Shown: positions 7,443 to 16,937, counted from the first letter of the stretch. The stretch is 64,000 bases of DNA from Rhodocyclaceae bacterium (GCA_023383815.1 JAHDYG010000002.1:245817-309816); one strand, 5' to 3'. Numbers and translations are program-made. Notes: generated from the sequence alone by a model not told the origin.

Positions 7443-9362
7443 ATGCACCGTCTGTTCGAGAGACTGATGCTGGGGGCCGGACGGGGAACCCGATGGTTCC
7501 TGCCCTTGCTCGTCTCGGGCGTGTGTCTGCTGGTCGCGGTGACAGTCGGGCTGGCGGTGGCGGAGCCGCGTGCGGGAAGCGGCGCGCTATGGCTTCTCGT
7601 GCCGGTGCTGATCGCAGTGGCGGTGCTGATCGCGGTGCCCTCCTTCGCCGGTCTGTGGGGCGCGGTGCGTGCGCACGAACTGGCGATGGTCGGGGCACAT
7701 GACGGACTGTTCGAGTGGAACCCGGTGACCAAGCGGCTCAAGGTTGCGCCGCGCTTGCTGAACATTCTCGGGTACACCGACGATTTCCTGCCGGACACGC
7801 ATGCGTGGCTCGGGATCGTGCATCCGGACGATCGCGCAGGCTACAACCGCGCCGTGGCGGCGCATCTGAAGGGCCTGACCGGGCATTTTTACTGCGAGTA
7901 CCGGGTGCGCGCGAGCAATGGCGAGTACCGCTGGCTCGCTGCGCGCGGGATCGCGGTGCGCAACCGCAAGGGGCGTGCAACGCTCATGGTGGGTTCGGTC
8001 ACCGACATCACCGAGCGCATCGCGAGGGAGCAGCGGATCCGTGAGATGGCACTCACCGATCAGCTCACCGGCCTGCCGAACCGGCGCAGCCTCCTTGACC
8101 GCATTCCCGCCGTGCTGGCCGAGGCGCAACGCGCCGGCTCGATGGTGGCGATCCTCTTCATCGACCTGGACCGCTTCAAGAACGTCAATGACTCGCGCGG
8201 GCACGCCATCGGCGACGATCTGCTGGTGGCGCTGGCGAACCGGCTGGCCGGAGTCCTGAGACCGTACGACAGCCTGGTGCGACAGGGTGGGGACGAGCTG
8301 ATCGCACTCCTGCCCGGGCTGGGCGACGCACCGGAGGCCGAGGCAGTGGCGCGCAGGCTGATCGAGGCCGTCGCCGAACCGGTGCACCTGGAGGACGCCG
8401 AGATCCGCCTGACGGCGAGCATCGGGGTCGCGCTCTTTCCGCGCGATGGTGACGATGCCGACGCGCTGTTGCGCGCTGCGGACATGGCGATGTATGCGGC
8501 AAAGGCCGAAGGCGGGAACGATCTGCGCTTTTTCGAGCCGCGGATGATGGAGCGTGTGACCGCGCGCGCTTCAATGGAGCAGCGCTTGCGCATTGCGATC
8601 GAGAACGGGGATCTGACCTTGCACTACCAGCCCCAGATCCGTTTCGCCGACGATGCGCTGATCGGTGCCGAGGCGCTCGTGCGCTGGCGTGATGGCGAGC
8701 GCATGGTGCCGCCCGACGAGTTCATCGGACTGGCCGAGGAGACCGGACTCATCGATCCGCTCGGGCGATGGGTGATGGAATCGGCCGTGGCGCAAGTGCG
8801 GCGCTGGGGGGTGCGTTACCCGGCACCGTTGCGCGTTTCGATCAACCTTTCGCCGCGCCAGTTTCTGAAGCGCCCGATCGATGTCGACCTGCTGTCGGTG
8901 CTGCTGCGCGCCGAGGTGCCGGCCCAGAGGATCGAACTGGAGATCACCGAATCGGTGTTCCTGACACCGGGCAACCGGGCAGTGAAGATCCTGAACAGCC
9001 TTCGCGAGGCGGGTTGCCGCATCGCGCTCGATGATTTCGGTACCGGCTACTCGTCGCTCTCATATCTGCAGCTGCTGCAGCTCGACTGCCTGAAGATCGA
9101 CAAGTCCTTCATCCACAATCTGGAACTCGCGCCGGGCGGAGCGGGTGTCCGCAACGGTGCAGCGATCGTCAGCGCGATGATCGCGCTCGGGCACCGGCTC
9201 GGCTACGAGGTCGTTGCCGAAGGGGTCGAGACCGCCGACCAGCACCTGTGGCTCAAGGCGCTCGGCTGCAATACCTACCAGGGTTACTACTTCAGCCGCC
9301 CGCTCGCCGTCGAGGACTTCGAGCGGATCCTGCAGCGACAGCCGGCACCGATGCCCGGCTGA
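7443..9362 (+). CDS. Membrane PAS-GGDEF-EAL c-di-GMP turnover protein
   Basis: This 639-residue protein has two membrane helices (about residues 16-36 and 44-66) and a PAS domain of the PAS_3 type (GAHDGLFEWNPVTKRLKVAPR to TDITERIAREQ). The diguanylate cyclase domain has an intact active site GGDEL and an upstream inhibitory-site RxxD (RPYD, five residues before GGDEL). The EAL domain has GAEALVRW and ALDDFGTGYSSLSYL. Both catalytic centres look complete, so it may be bifunctional, synthesising and degrading c-di-GMP. The ATG at 7443 is preferred because GGAGTG lies 8 bases upstream; a GTG 33 bases earlier is in frame. It converges on the bacteriohemerythrin gene. Confidence 0.93.
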   Translation: MHRLFERLMLGAGRGTRWFLPLLVSGVCLLVAVTVGLAVAEPRAGSGALWLLVPVLIAVAVLIAVPSFAGLWGAVRAHELAMVGAHDGLFEWNPVTKRLKVAPRLLNILGYTDDFLPDTHAWLGIVHPDDRAGYNRAVAAHLKGLTGHFYCEYRVRASNGEYRWLAARGIAVRNRKGRATLMVGSVTDITERIAREQRIREMALTDQLTGLPNRRSLLDRIPAVLAEAQRAGSMVAILFIDLDRFKNVNDSRGHAIGDDLLVALANRLAGVLRPYDSLVRQGGDELIALLPGLGDAPEAEAVARRLIEAVAEPVHLEDAEIRLTASIGVALFPRDGDDADALLRAADMAMYAAKAEGGNDLRFFEPRMMERVTARASMEQRLRIAIENGDLTLHYQPQIRFADDALIGAEALVRWRDGERMVPPDEFIGLAEETGLIDPLGRWVMESAVAQVRRWGVRYPAPLRVSINLSPRQFLKRPIDVDLLSVLLRAEVPAQRIELEITESVFLTPGNRAVKILNSLREAGCRIALDDFGTGYSSLSYLQLLQLDCLKIDKSFIHNLELAPGGAGVRNGAAIVSAMIALGHRLGYEVVAEGVETADQHLWLKALGCNTYQGYYFSRPLAVEDFERILQRQPAPMPG

Positions 9363-9383
9363 GCGGTCGAGACGGGGCTCAGC
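9358..9383. terminator. Short hairpin between convergent stops
   Basis: GCTGAGC and GCTCAGC pair across a 12-base loop. The repeat spans both stop codons of the convergent GGDEF-EAL and hemerythrin genes. There is no T-tract, so it is at best a weak bidirectional terminator. Confidence 0.3.
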
Positions 9384-9783
9384 GGACTGCGGCGGGGCGC
9401 AGCAGCTTCGCCATCTCGCGGTCGGTCTGGGCGATGTGCTCGGTGATCCAGCCGCTGATCCACGCAATCAGCGTGAGCAGTCCGTCGCGCGAGAGCGCGT
9501 GCTGGCGCAGGGCTGTGATCCGGGTGGTGAACTCTTCATGCTCGGCAAGGTGGCGGGCGCGATGTGCGGCCGGCACCGGATGCCCGGCAAGCAGCCGTTC
9601 CTCGGTGCCGAAGTGGAACAGCACGTAGGCATGAAGGCGGGGCAGGATCTCTTCGGTCGCATGGTCGAACTGCCCGTCGAGTGCGGCTTGTTCAAGCGCG
9701 TTGCCGATCTCGAACAACTCCTGATGCTGCAGGTCGATCTCGCGGATCCCCGTTTCGAGTCCTGCAGACCACAAAAAAGGCAT
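9379..9783 (-). CDS. Bacteriohemerythrin
   Basis: This 134-residue protein has the complete hemerythrin diiron ligand set: H20, H57-x3-E61, H78-x3-H82 and H116-x4-D121. Bacteriohemerythrins bind O2 at a non-haem diiron centre and serve as oxygen carriers or sensors, often supplying membrane oxidases or responding to low oxygen. It is a single-domain cytoplasmic form without signal peptide. It diverges from a NIT-PAS-GGDEF-EAL gene across a 99-base gap holding an FNR-like box. It may therefore be part of an oxygen/nitrate-responsive pair; that link is inference. Confidence 0.95.
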   Translation of the reverse strand: MPFLWSAGLETGIREIDLQHQELFEIGNALEQAALDGQFDHATEEILPRLHAYVLFHFGTEERLLAGHPVPAAHRARHLAEHEEFTTRITALRQHALSRDGLLTLIAWISGWITEHIAQTDREMAKLLRPAAVR

Positions 9784-9810
9784 GGCAAATCACCCGGATA
9801 ACGCGTTTGT

Positions 9811-9824
9811 TCGATCAAGATCAA
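9811..9824. promoter_or_regulatory. FNR/Anr/Dnr-type operator (one mismatch)
   Basis: The 14-base site TCGATCAAGATCAA matches the FNR consensus TTGAT-N4-ATCAA at 9 of 10 positions. Its centre (9817.5) is about 31 bases upstream of a weak -10-like TAGTCT at 9847-9852, which would put it near -41.5 for the rightward NIT-GGDEF-EAL gene, the class II activation position. For the leftward hemerythrin gene it lies 34 bases upstream of the start codon. Anaerobic or NO-dependent control fits both neighbours. Confidence 0.55.
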
Positions 9825-9882
9825 ACAATTGACCTCTCGTCCGTCGTAGTCTAACGGATTCCATCCGGAGCGGAACACCATA

Positions 9883-12663
9883 GTGACCGAGCGAGGACTC
9901 AGGGCCTATGCCCAGCCGCTGCAACGCATCAAGCGTCACGCGCTGTGGCTGGCGGCCGCCTTCTTCTTCGCCCTGGCCTACTTTGCCGCACACAACCTGC
10001 TCGAGAAGGCTGGAGAGCGCAACGACGCGCGCGCGATCCAGCGCTGGACGCAGACCAGCGTCCTGTTCAACCAGCTGATCCACGAACTGCAGAAGGAGCG
10101 TGGTCTGTCGAGCGGACTCATCGCGGCGGGCGGAATGCAGTTCGGCCCCGCGTTGAGCGACCAGCATCGGCTCACCGATCTGGCCATCGGCCGCATGCGC
10201 GAGCGCCTGTACGAACTGCTGGTCGAGGCCGACGGTCTTGCCCATGCGGTCGAGCGCACGCTCTCCGCACTCGATGGGCTGGGGACGCTGCGGATCGCGG
10301 TGTTCGAGCGCCGGATCTACCGGGAGCAGGCGGTCGCTTCCTATACGAAGCTGATCGAACCGCTGTTCGAGCAGTTGTTGATGGCGACCAGCGCAGCACG
10401 CAGCAGCCGCATCCTGCGCCAGCAGATCGCCTTCCTGTCTTTCCTGCAGGTCAAGGAGATGGCCGGTCAGGAGCGGGCGCTGCTCACCGCGATGCTGTCG
10501 GCCGGCAATTACGACCTGCCGCAGGCGACGGCCTTCCACCGGATCAAGGCCGAGGAACAGACCTGGCACCGGAACTTCCTGCATCTTGCCGATCCGGATG
10601 TGGTGACGGATTACGAGGCTTTGCTCCGGGCGCCGCACGTAGCCGAGGCCGAGCAGATGCGCCAGCTCGTCTTCGCAGGCTATGCGGGCGAGGAGCCGCC
10701 CGGAGGCATGGTTTCGCAGGCGGCCCGCTGGTTCGATCTGGCCACGCGCAAGATCGATTCGCTTGCGGACTTCGAGCATACCCTGAGCGAGCGCTTGCTG
10801 CGCGATGCCAATGCCTTCGAGGCCGACGCGCAGGGTACGTTGCTCGTCAATGCGCTCGGCGTGCTGTTCTCGCTGGCGCTGGCGTGCGTGCTGATCCTGC
10901 AACTATGGCGCGGCAAGGAACTGGCCGAGCGGGACCTGGAGCTGGCCGCCCAGGTGTTCGACAACAGTGTCGAGTCGATCATCATCACCGACGAGCACAC
11001 CCGCATCGTCGAGGTGAACCAGGCCTTCACGCGTATTTCGGGCTATGAGCGTGCCGACGTGATCGGCCAGAAGGCGCGCCTGCTCAACTCGGGACGTCAC
11101 GATTCCGGGTTCTACGCCGCGATGTGGGACAAGCTCGTGCGCACCGGTGCCTGGGAAGGAGAGGTCTGGAAGCGGCGCAAGAACGGCGAGGTGTATCCGG
11201 CGCTGCAGTCGATCGTTGCCGTGCGAAAGGGCGGGCAGGCCGTGACGCACTACATTGCGATGATCGTCGATCTGACGAAGTACAAGGAAACGGAGGCGAT
11301 GCTCGAAAAGCTTCGCACCTTCGATCCGCTCACGGGCCTGCCCAACCGGGACGCATGGCGCTCTGCGCTCGACCAGGCGATCGCGAACGCCGAGCGCAAC
11401 GGCGGGCGCTTCGCCCTCATCGACATCGGTCTCGACCGCTTCAAGCTGATCAACGAATCACTCGGACACGGTGCTGGCGACGACGTCCTGATCGGCGCTG
11501 CCGAGTACATCCGCCGGTTGCTGCGCCGTCACGACGTGGCTGCCCGGCTCGGGGGCGACCGCTTCGCGATCCTGCTGCCGGATCTGGACGATGCGCACAG
11601 CATCGGCGCGTTGTGCGAAAGGCTGCTCGCGATGTTCCGGCATCCGATCCTCGCGCATGACAAGCAGCTGCACGTCTCGATCAGTCTTGGCGTTGCCCTC
11701 TATCCAGCGGACGGAAAGGATTCCCGCACCCTCCTGCGCAATGCGGAAACGGCCCTCAACAGCGCCAAGGAGAGCGGACGCGGCAGCTACAAGTTCTACT
11801 CGACCGAGATGAATGCGGCCGGTGCGCGCCTGCTGGCGCTGGAGCAACTGCTGCGTCAGGCGCTCGACCGAAACGAGTTCTCACTGGTGTACCAGCCCCA
11901 GGTCGCGGCGCGTGATGGGCGCCTGATCGGGGTCGAGGCGTTGCTGCGCTGGCGCAACCCCGAGCTGGGGATGATCTCGCCGGTACAGTTCATCCCGATT
12001 GCCGAGGCGACGGGGATCATCGTGCCGATCGGCGAATGGGTGCTGCGCGAAGCCTGCGCGCAGGCACAGGCGTGGCGCAGCCGTTACGGCCTGTCGCTGC
12101 AGGTCGCGGTGAACCTGTCGGCGCGCCAGTTCCTGAGCAGCGAGCTGCAGGCGGTGATCCGGGGCGCGCTCGACGAGACTGGATTGCCGCCCGAACTGCT
12201 GGAGCTCGAGATCACCGAGGGGCTGCTGATGAACGATCCGATCGGTGCGGCCTGCATTCTGGAACGCCTGCGCGACATGAAGCTCAAGATCGCGCTTGAT
12301 GATTTCGGCACCGGCTATTCCTCGCTGGCCTACCTGAAGAATTTTCCGCTCGACCGGCTCAAGCTCGATCGCGCCTTCGTCATGGACCTTCCGCAGAACG
12401 AAAGCGACCGGGCGATCAGCCACACCGTGATCGCGCTCGGCCACAACCTCGGGCTCGAAGTGCTGGCCGAGGGCATCGAGACCGAGGCTCAGCGGGACTT
12501 CCTGACCGAGGCCGGATGCGACTGCTTCCAGGGCTATCTCTTTGCACGACCGATGTCGGGGCCGGAGCTGGAGGCATGGCTGCAGCTGCGGGGCGGCGCT
12601 GCGCATGAGCCAGCGCAGGCACCCGGGCGCGGAACGGGAAGGACCGACGCGATGCAGGACTAG
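9883..12663 (+). CDS. NIT-PAS-GGDEF(degenerate)-EAL nitrate/nitrite-sensing c-di-GMP protein
   Basis: This 926-residue protein begins at a GTG. A membrane helix lies near residues 24-44, followed by a periplasmic NIT domain (LIHELQKERGLSSGLIAAGG, then QIAFLSFLQVKEMAGQERALLTAM) and a second helix near 325-345. NIT domains are known or proposed nitrate/nitrite sensors. A PAS domain follows (VFDNSVESIIITDEHTRIVEVNQAFTRISGY), then a GGDEF domain whose signature is GGDRF, so cyclase activity is probably lost. The EAL domain is intact (GVEALLRW, ALDDFGTGYSSLAYL). I infer a phosphodiesterase with GTP-binding or structural GGDEF. The stop codon shares a CTAG with the convergent downstream gene. Confidence 0.92.
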   Translation: MTERGLRAYAQPLQRIKRHALWLAAAFFFALAYFAAHNLLEKAGERNDARAIQRWTQTSVLFNQLIHELQKERGLSSGLIAAGGMQFGPALSDQHRLTDLAIGRMRERLYELLVEADGLAHAVERTLSALDGLGTLRIAVFERRIYREQAVASYTKLIEPLFEQLLMATSAARSSRILRQQIAFLSFLQVKEMAGQERALLTAMLSAGNYDLPQATAFHRIKAEEQTWHRNFLHLADPDVVTDYEALLRAPHVAEAEQMRQLVFAGYAGEEPPGGMVSQAARWFDLATRKIDSLADFEHTLSERLLRDANAFEADAQGTLLVNALGVLFSLALACVLILQLWRGKELAERDLELAAQVFDNSVESIIITDEHTRIVEVNQAFTRISGYERADVIGQKARLLNSGRHDSGFYAAMWDKLVRTGAWEGEVWKRRKNGEVYPALQSIVAVRKGGQAVTHYIAMIVDLTKYKETEAMLEKLRTFDPLTGLPNRDAWRSALDQAIANAERNGGRFALIDIGLDRFKLINESLGHGAGDDVLIGAAEYIRRLLRRHDVAARLGGDRFAILLPDLDDAHSIGALCERLLAMFRHPILAHDKQLHVSISLGVALYPADGKDSRTLLRNAETALNSAKESGRGSYKFYSTEMNAAGARLLALEQLLRQALDRNEFSLVYQPQVAARDGRLIGVEALLRWRNPELGMISPVQFIPIAEATGIIVPIGEWVLREACAQAQAWRSRYGLSLQVAVNLSARQFLSSELQAVIRGALDETGLPPELLELEITEGLLMNDPIGAACILERLRDMKLKIALDDFGTGYSSLAYLKNFPLDRLKLDRAFVMDLPQNESDRAISHTVIALGHNLGLEVLAEGIETEAQRDFLTEAGCDCFQGYLFARPMSGPELEAWLQLRGGAAHEPAQAPGRGTGRTDAMQD

Positions 12664-15488
12664 TCCGGCAGACCGGGTTCGCGCCGGGGCGGGCCGGCGA
12701 ATTCCTGCAGCGGCTCACCGGCGTGTTCGGCGATGGCCGAGCGGGCCGCGTCACGCAGCGCCACGATGCTGTGCCAGTCGTCTCCGCCCGCCAGGACGGG
12801 CGGCAGGATGCGGACCTGGATCCGCCCGCGGCGGGGAAGCCAGCTGCCGTCGCGCAGCACCGTCCTGGTCCCGGCAAGGGCGACCGGAACCACCGGAAGC
12901 CCGTTTCTCGCCGCCACCTGGAATGCGCCGAGCCGGAACGGGAGAACGCCCGGCTGCGGGCCGAAGGTGCCCTCGGCGAAGAACAACAGGGGCGGTCCGT
13001 CATGGACGATCCCGGCGAGCTGTTGCGCATCTTCCACGCCCTGCGTCGAATCGAAGCGCTCGACGTAGCGAAAGCCCAGGCGGCGGAACAGGCGATCGAT
13101 GAGCGGGTGCTTGCGGAACTCCGCCTTCGCGACGAAGCGCAGCGGTTGCGCGAACGCCGCAGCCAGTACGAACCCGTCGACGTAGCTGGCGTGGTTTGCG
13201 ACGATCACGTACGGGCCATGGGGCAGATGTTCCCGGCCGGCGGTCTCGATTGGGCAGCCCGTGAGGCGGGCGAACAGGCGGGCAAGTAGGTGTACGCAGG
13301 TCCAGCGCCGATGCGCACCCGGCACGAGGGTGAGTGCGCTGATCGCGACGCCGGCCAGGGCGCCGAAGCAGGTCCAGGCCCAGGCACCGTAGCTCCACGC
13401 CGTGAGGTTTGCAAACCCCTGGCGCGTGAGGCCGGTTGCGCTGGAGAGCGCGAGGCCCAGCGCCTGCCGCCATGGGGCACGACCCGGAGCGGCCAGAGAG
13501 CCGTCGAGCCACGCGTCGCGGATTGCGGAGCGCCGGATCTTGCCGCTCGAGGTCTTGAGAACCGCATGCAGCGGCGCCAGCACGACGACATCCGGCGGCA
13601 GACCGAGCAGATCGGCGGCCAACGCGACGACGTTTCGTTCCAGCTCTTCGCGCCGCCGCGGATCGCGCTCGCGCGTTTCAGCGACGACGACGAGCCGCTC
13701 GGTTCCGAGCTCGGCATCGCGCACGCCGAACACCGCGACGCATCCCTTGCGGATTCCCGGCAGGTCGCCGATCGCCTGCTCCAGTTCGTAGGGGTAGAAA
13801 TTCCGTCCGCCGCGGATGATGAGATCCTTGGAGCGACCGGTGATGTGCACCTCGCCGTTGGCGAGATAGGCGTAATCGCCGGAGTCGAGCCAGTCGCCGT
13901 GAAACAGTGCGGCCGTCGCCTCGCGGTTCCGGTAGTAGCCCCCGGTCGTCGAGGGGCCGCGGAACTGGAGATGACCGACGTGACGATCGGGCAGTTCTTC
14001 GCCCCGTTCGTTGACAATACGGATCTCGTGTCCGGGCAGCGGCGGACCGCAGGAGACGAAATGCAGTGCAGCGGGATGATCCTGGGCCACCGGGTTGGCG
14101 CGGCCTTCGCGCATGAAGGCTTCGCGTTCGACCGCGTCATTCACGACTCCGCGACCAGGTGGCGGGACTGCGAGCCCGACGGTGCATTCGGCCAGGCCAT
14201 ACACTGGTGCGAGCGCGCCGCGATCGAACCCGTAGCGGGCAAAGGTCGCCGCGAAGCGCTCCAGGCTGACGGCGCTGACTGGCTCGGCACCGTTGGCTGC
14301 GAGCCGCCAGGAGGAGAGATCGAGACCTTCGAGCGGCGCATCGGCGAGGCGGCGCACGCACAGATCGAAGGCGAAATTCGGCGCCGCCGTGACCGTGCCG
14401 CGGTGCGTGTGTATCGCCCACAGCCAGCGTTCAGGGCGCACGAGAAAATCCAGCGGTGACATCAGCACCAGCAGGCAGCCGTGATAGAGACTCCCGAGCC
14501 AGGCGCCGATGAGGCCCATGTCGTGGTAGAGCGGCAACCAGCTCACGCACACATCCGACGGTCCGAGGTGCGTTGCCGCACCCCAGGCGCGGATGTTGGC
14601 GAGAAGATTGTGGTGCGTGAGCATGACTCCCTTGGGGGCGCCTGTGGAGCCGGAGGTGTATTGCAGCAGGGCCAGATCATTCGTGCTGCGCCGGAGCGTG
14701 GGCAGGGATGTCGATACTGTCCGGGAGCCGTCCGAATCACGTTTCAGGGTAGCTACTGTGGTGATGCTGCGCAGGTTCGGTGCGAGTCCGGCGAGCAGGT
14801 GGGCGAGCGGCTTGACCGCATCGAAGGTGATGAGGACGGCAGCTTCGCAGTTTTGCAGGATGCCTGCCTGGCGCCGCAGGTGATCCTCGATCTGGTTGGG
14901 CCGGGCTGGCGGATACATGGGCACCGGAATGGCACCTGCCTGCAGGATGCCGATGAAACTGCGAAAGAAGTCGAGCCCGGATGGCAGCATGAGTGCGACG
15001 CACTGCCCGGGACGCACGCCCAGGCTGACGAGCCCGCCCGCCAACGTGGCCGACTGTTCGCGAAGTTCCGCGTAGCTCATCGTCTCGACCTGTTCATCGG
15101 AAACGGAAAAGCTCGCATGCCGGCGATGCGGATGCTGGGTGACGTGCCAGTCAAGCACATCGAGCAGGGTCGAGGCCTGCTCCGGCAGCCCGCCGGCCGG
15201 TGCAAGAGGTTCGCTCCGCGGGTGCCGGTCGGGCCTGGTGTCCCCGTGCCCGGCCCCATGCAGCGCGTCGAGAATCGTGCGCGGCGTTTCGGCTTGCTCG
15301 AGCAGTCCTTCGGGAAGGCGAACCGAGAATGCGCGCTCGACCCGCGACAGCAACTCGACCCGCGCAAGACTGTCGAGACCCAGGTCGCGGTCGAGCGCGC
15401 TGTCCAGGCCGGCGCTACCCTTCGATTCCGGGCGAAGCTCGCGCACCAACTCGTCGACCAGGGCCAGCAGTCGATCCGAATCCGTCAC
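12660..15488 (-). CDS. ACP-fatty acyl-AMP ligase-1-acylglycerol-phosphate acyltransferase fusion
   Basis: This 942-residue protein joins three domains. Residues 1-75 form an acyl carrier domain with the phosphopantetheine site S40 in DLGLDSLARVELL. Residues about 100-680 form an adenylate-forming enzyme of fatty acyl-AMP ligase type (AVPMYPPARPNQIEDHLRR-like block, LLQYTSGSTGAPKGVMLTH, YRTGDW-like LDSGDYAYL). Residues about 740-930 form a PlsC acyltransferase with NHASYVD (Hx4D) and FFAEGTFG. The likely reaction activates a fatty acid, loads it on the internal ACP and transfers it to a lysolipid or other acceptor. The GTG at 15488 is chosen because GGAGGG lies 7 bases upstream. It is monocistronic and overlaps its convergent neighbour by 4 bases. 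Confidence 0.88.
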   Translation of the reverse strand: MTDSDRLLALVDELVRELRPESKGSAGLDSALDRDLGLDSLARVELLSRVERAFSVRLPEGLLEQAETPRTILDALHGAGHGDTRPDRHPRSEPLAPAGGLPEQASTLLDVLDWHVTQHPHRRHASFSVSDEQVETMSYAELREQSATLAGGLVSLGVRPGQCVALMLPSGLDFFRSFIGILQAGAIPVPMYPPARPNQIEDHLRRQAGILQNCEAAVLITFDAVKPLAHLLAGLAPNLRSITTVATLKRDSDGSRTVSTSLPTLRRSTNDLALLQYTSGSTGAPKGVMLTHHNLLANIRAWGAATHLGPSDVCVSWLPLYHDMGLIGAWLGSLYHGCLLVLMSPLDFLVRPERWLWAIHTHRGTVTAAPNFAFDLCVRRLADAPLEGLDLSSWRLAANGAEPVSAVSLERFAATFARYGFDRGALAPVYGLAECTVGLAVPPPGRGVVNDAVEREAFMREGRANPVAQDHPAALHFVSCGPPLPGHEIRIVNERGEELPDRHVGHLQFRGPSTTGGYYRNREATAALFHGDWLDSGDYAYLANGEVHITGRSKDLIIRGGRNFYPYELEQAIGDLPGIRKGCVAVFGVRDAELGTERLVVVAETRERDPRRREELERNVVALAADLLGLPPDVVVLAPLHAVLKTSSGKIRRSAIRDAWLDGSLAAPGRAPWRQALGLALSSATGLTRQGFANLTAWSYGAWAWTCFGALAGVAISALTLVPGAHRRWTCVHLLARLFARLTGCPIETAGREHLPHGPYVIVANHASYVDGFVLAAAFAQPLRFVAKAEFRKHPLIDRLFRRLGFRYVERFDSTQGVEDAQQLAGIVHDGPPLLFFAEGTFGPQPGVLPFRLGAFQVAARNGLPVVPVALAGTRTVLRDGSWLPRRGRIQVRILPPVLAGGDDWHSIVALRDAARSAIAEHAGEPLQEFAGPPRREPGLPD

Positions 15489-15598
15489 ACCCAGTCCCTC
15501 CGAGGCTCGACTCGTGCTCAGTGTGCAGCGCCCCGAGCAGCAAGACAAGCGAAGGCGCTCTTGCGGATGTTCCTGTTGCGAGAGGCGGGACGCAAAGG

Positions 15599-15626
15599 AC
15601 TACGGGCTCCCATCGGAGCCCGTAGT
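15599..15626 (-). terminator. Terminator of the rpsP-rimM-trmD-rplS operon
   Basis: A perfect 12-base stem (ACTACGGGCTCC with GGAGCCCGTAGT) and 4-base loop lies 32 bases past the rplS stop. On the minus strand it is followed by CCTTTG, a weak U-run. The position fits the operon terminator. Confidence 0.75.
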
Positions 15627-15658
15627 GTCTTGTGTGCGTGCGCCGAGCAGCGCGGCGC

Positions 15659-16060
15659 TTATTCCTGCCCGTTCTTCGCCGAAGCGGCGGGCGAGGCCTT
15701 GAAGTTGAGCTTTTCCTTGATCCGTGCGGACTTGCCGGAACGCTCGCGCAAGAAGTAAAGCTTGGCGCGGCGGACGTCGCCACGGCGCTTGACCTCGATC
15801 CCGGCGATCAGCGGAGAATACATCTGGAAGGTACGTTCTACGCCTTCGCCCGAGGAGATCTTGCGGACGATGAACGAGGAATTGAGGCCGCGGTTGCGCT
15901 TGGCGATCACTACGCCCTCGTAGGCCTGCAGACGCTCGCGGTTACCTTCCTTGACCTTTACCTGCACGACGACCGTGTCGCCGGGGGCAAACGCGGGGAG
16001 GATCTTGCCCTCGGTGAGGCGGGCGATTTCTTCCTGTTCGAGTTGTTCGATCAGATTCAC
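15659..16060 (-). CDS. rplS: 50S ribosomal protein L19
   Basis: The 133-residue sequence is typical L19: [64 protein letters not shown] and [30 protein letters not shown]19 sits at the interface of the two ribosomal subunits. It carries about 17 extra residues at the C terminus (Ala/Ser-rich tail) compared with the E. coli protein. It is last in the rpsP-rimM-trmD-rplS operon, 80 bases after trmD, and is followed by a strong hairpin. Confidence 0.98.
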   Translation of the reverse strand: MNLIEQLEQEEIARLTEGKILPAFAPGDTVVVQVKVKEGNRERLQAYEGVVIAKRNRGLNSSFIVRKISSGEGVERTFQMYSPLIAGIEVKRRGDVRRAKLYFLRERSGKSARIKEKLNFKASPAASAKNGQE

Positions 16061-16140
16061 TGCGCTACTCCTTGTTCCATGGCCAGTGGCCTTGCGTGCA
16101 GAGCAGGCCGGGCCTGATGCACGCGGTTTGTAGTCGAGCC

Positions 16141-16935
16141 TCAGGCAATCCTGCCCGGGGCTCCTTGCTGCTCCTGCCTGAATTCCTCGAGCAGGATCGA
16201 TTCTTCCTTGCTCAGCCGACGGTGCGCGACAAGATCAGGTCGCCGCATCCACGTTCGTCCGAGCGCCTGCTTCAGCCTCCAGCGGCGGATCGCCGCATGG
16301 TTTCCCGACAGCAGGACTTCGGGCACCGGTACGCCTTCATACGACTCGGGGCGCGTGTAGTGCGGGCAGTCGAGCAGCCCTTGAACGAAAGAGTCCTCCA
16401 GGGCCGATCCAGCATCGTTCAACGCTCCGGGCAGTTGCCGGATGATGGCGTCGAGCAGCACCATCGCCGGTAACTCCCCGCCCGAGAGCACGAAGTCTCC
16501 CAGAGAGATTTCCTCGTCGACGCAGCGGTCGATGACGCGCTGGTCGATGCCTTCATAGCGACCGCACAGCAGGATCAGACCCGGCTGTGCAGCAAGTTCA
16601 AGTACCTTTCCGTGATCGAGCGGTCGCCCCTGGGGCGACAGATAGATCACCGGTGCGTCTGCGGCCTGTCGGGCCCGGCGCTCGGCCCGCGCGACCGCAA
16701 TCGCCTTCTCCAGCGGTTCGGCCATCATGACCATGCCCGGACCGCCGCCGTAGGGTCGGTCGTCGACCGTGCGGTGGGCATCCACGACCTGATCGCGCGG
16801 ATTGTGGAAGGCCAGTTCATACAATCCGCGATCGGCTGCCCGCCGCGTGATGCCGCTCGCGGTCAAGGCCACGAACATCTCCGGGAACAGCGTCACGATG
16901 TCGAAGCGCTTGCACGCTCCCGGCCCAGCCGACAT
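16141..16935 (-). CDS. trmD: tRNA (guanine37-N1)-methyltransferase
   Basis: The 264-residue enzyme has the SPOUT trefoil-knot motifs of Trm[40 protein letters not shown] and [23 protein letters not shown]. It methylates G37 of tRNAs read at CCN, CUN and CGG codons, preventing frameshifting, and uses S-adenosylmethionine. It follows rimM by 2 bases and precedes rplS, the conserved order. The first ten residues extend slightly beyond the usual start, so an internal start is possible, but no other start is better supported. Confidence 0.98.
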   Translation of the reverse strand: MSAGPGACKRFDIVTLFPEMFVALTASGITRRAADRGLYELAFHNPRDQVVDAHRTVDDRPYGGGPGMVMMAEPLEKAIAVARAERRARQAADAPVIYLSPQGRPLDHGKVLELAAQPGLILLCGRYEGIDQRVIDRCVDEEISLGDFVLSGGELPAMVLLDAIIRQLPGALNDAGSALEDSFVQGLLDCPHYTRPESYEGVPVPEVLLSGNHAAIRRWRLKQALGRTWMRRPDLVAHRRLSKEESILLEEFRQEQQGAPGRIA

Positions 16936-16937
16936 CG

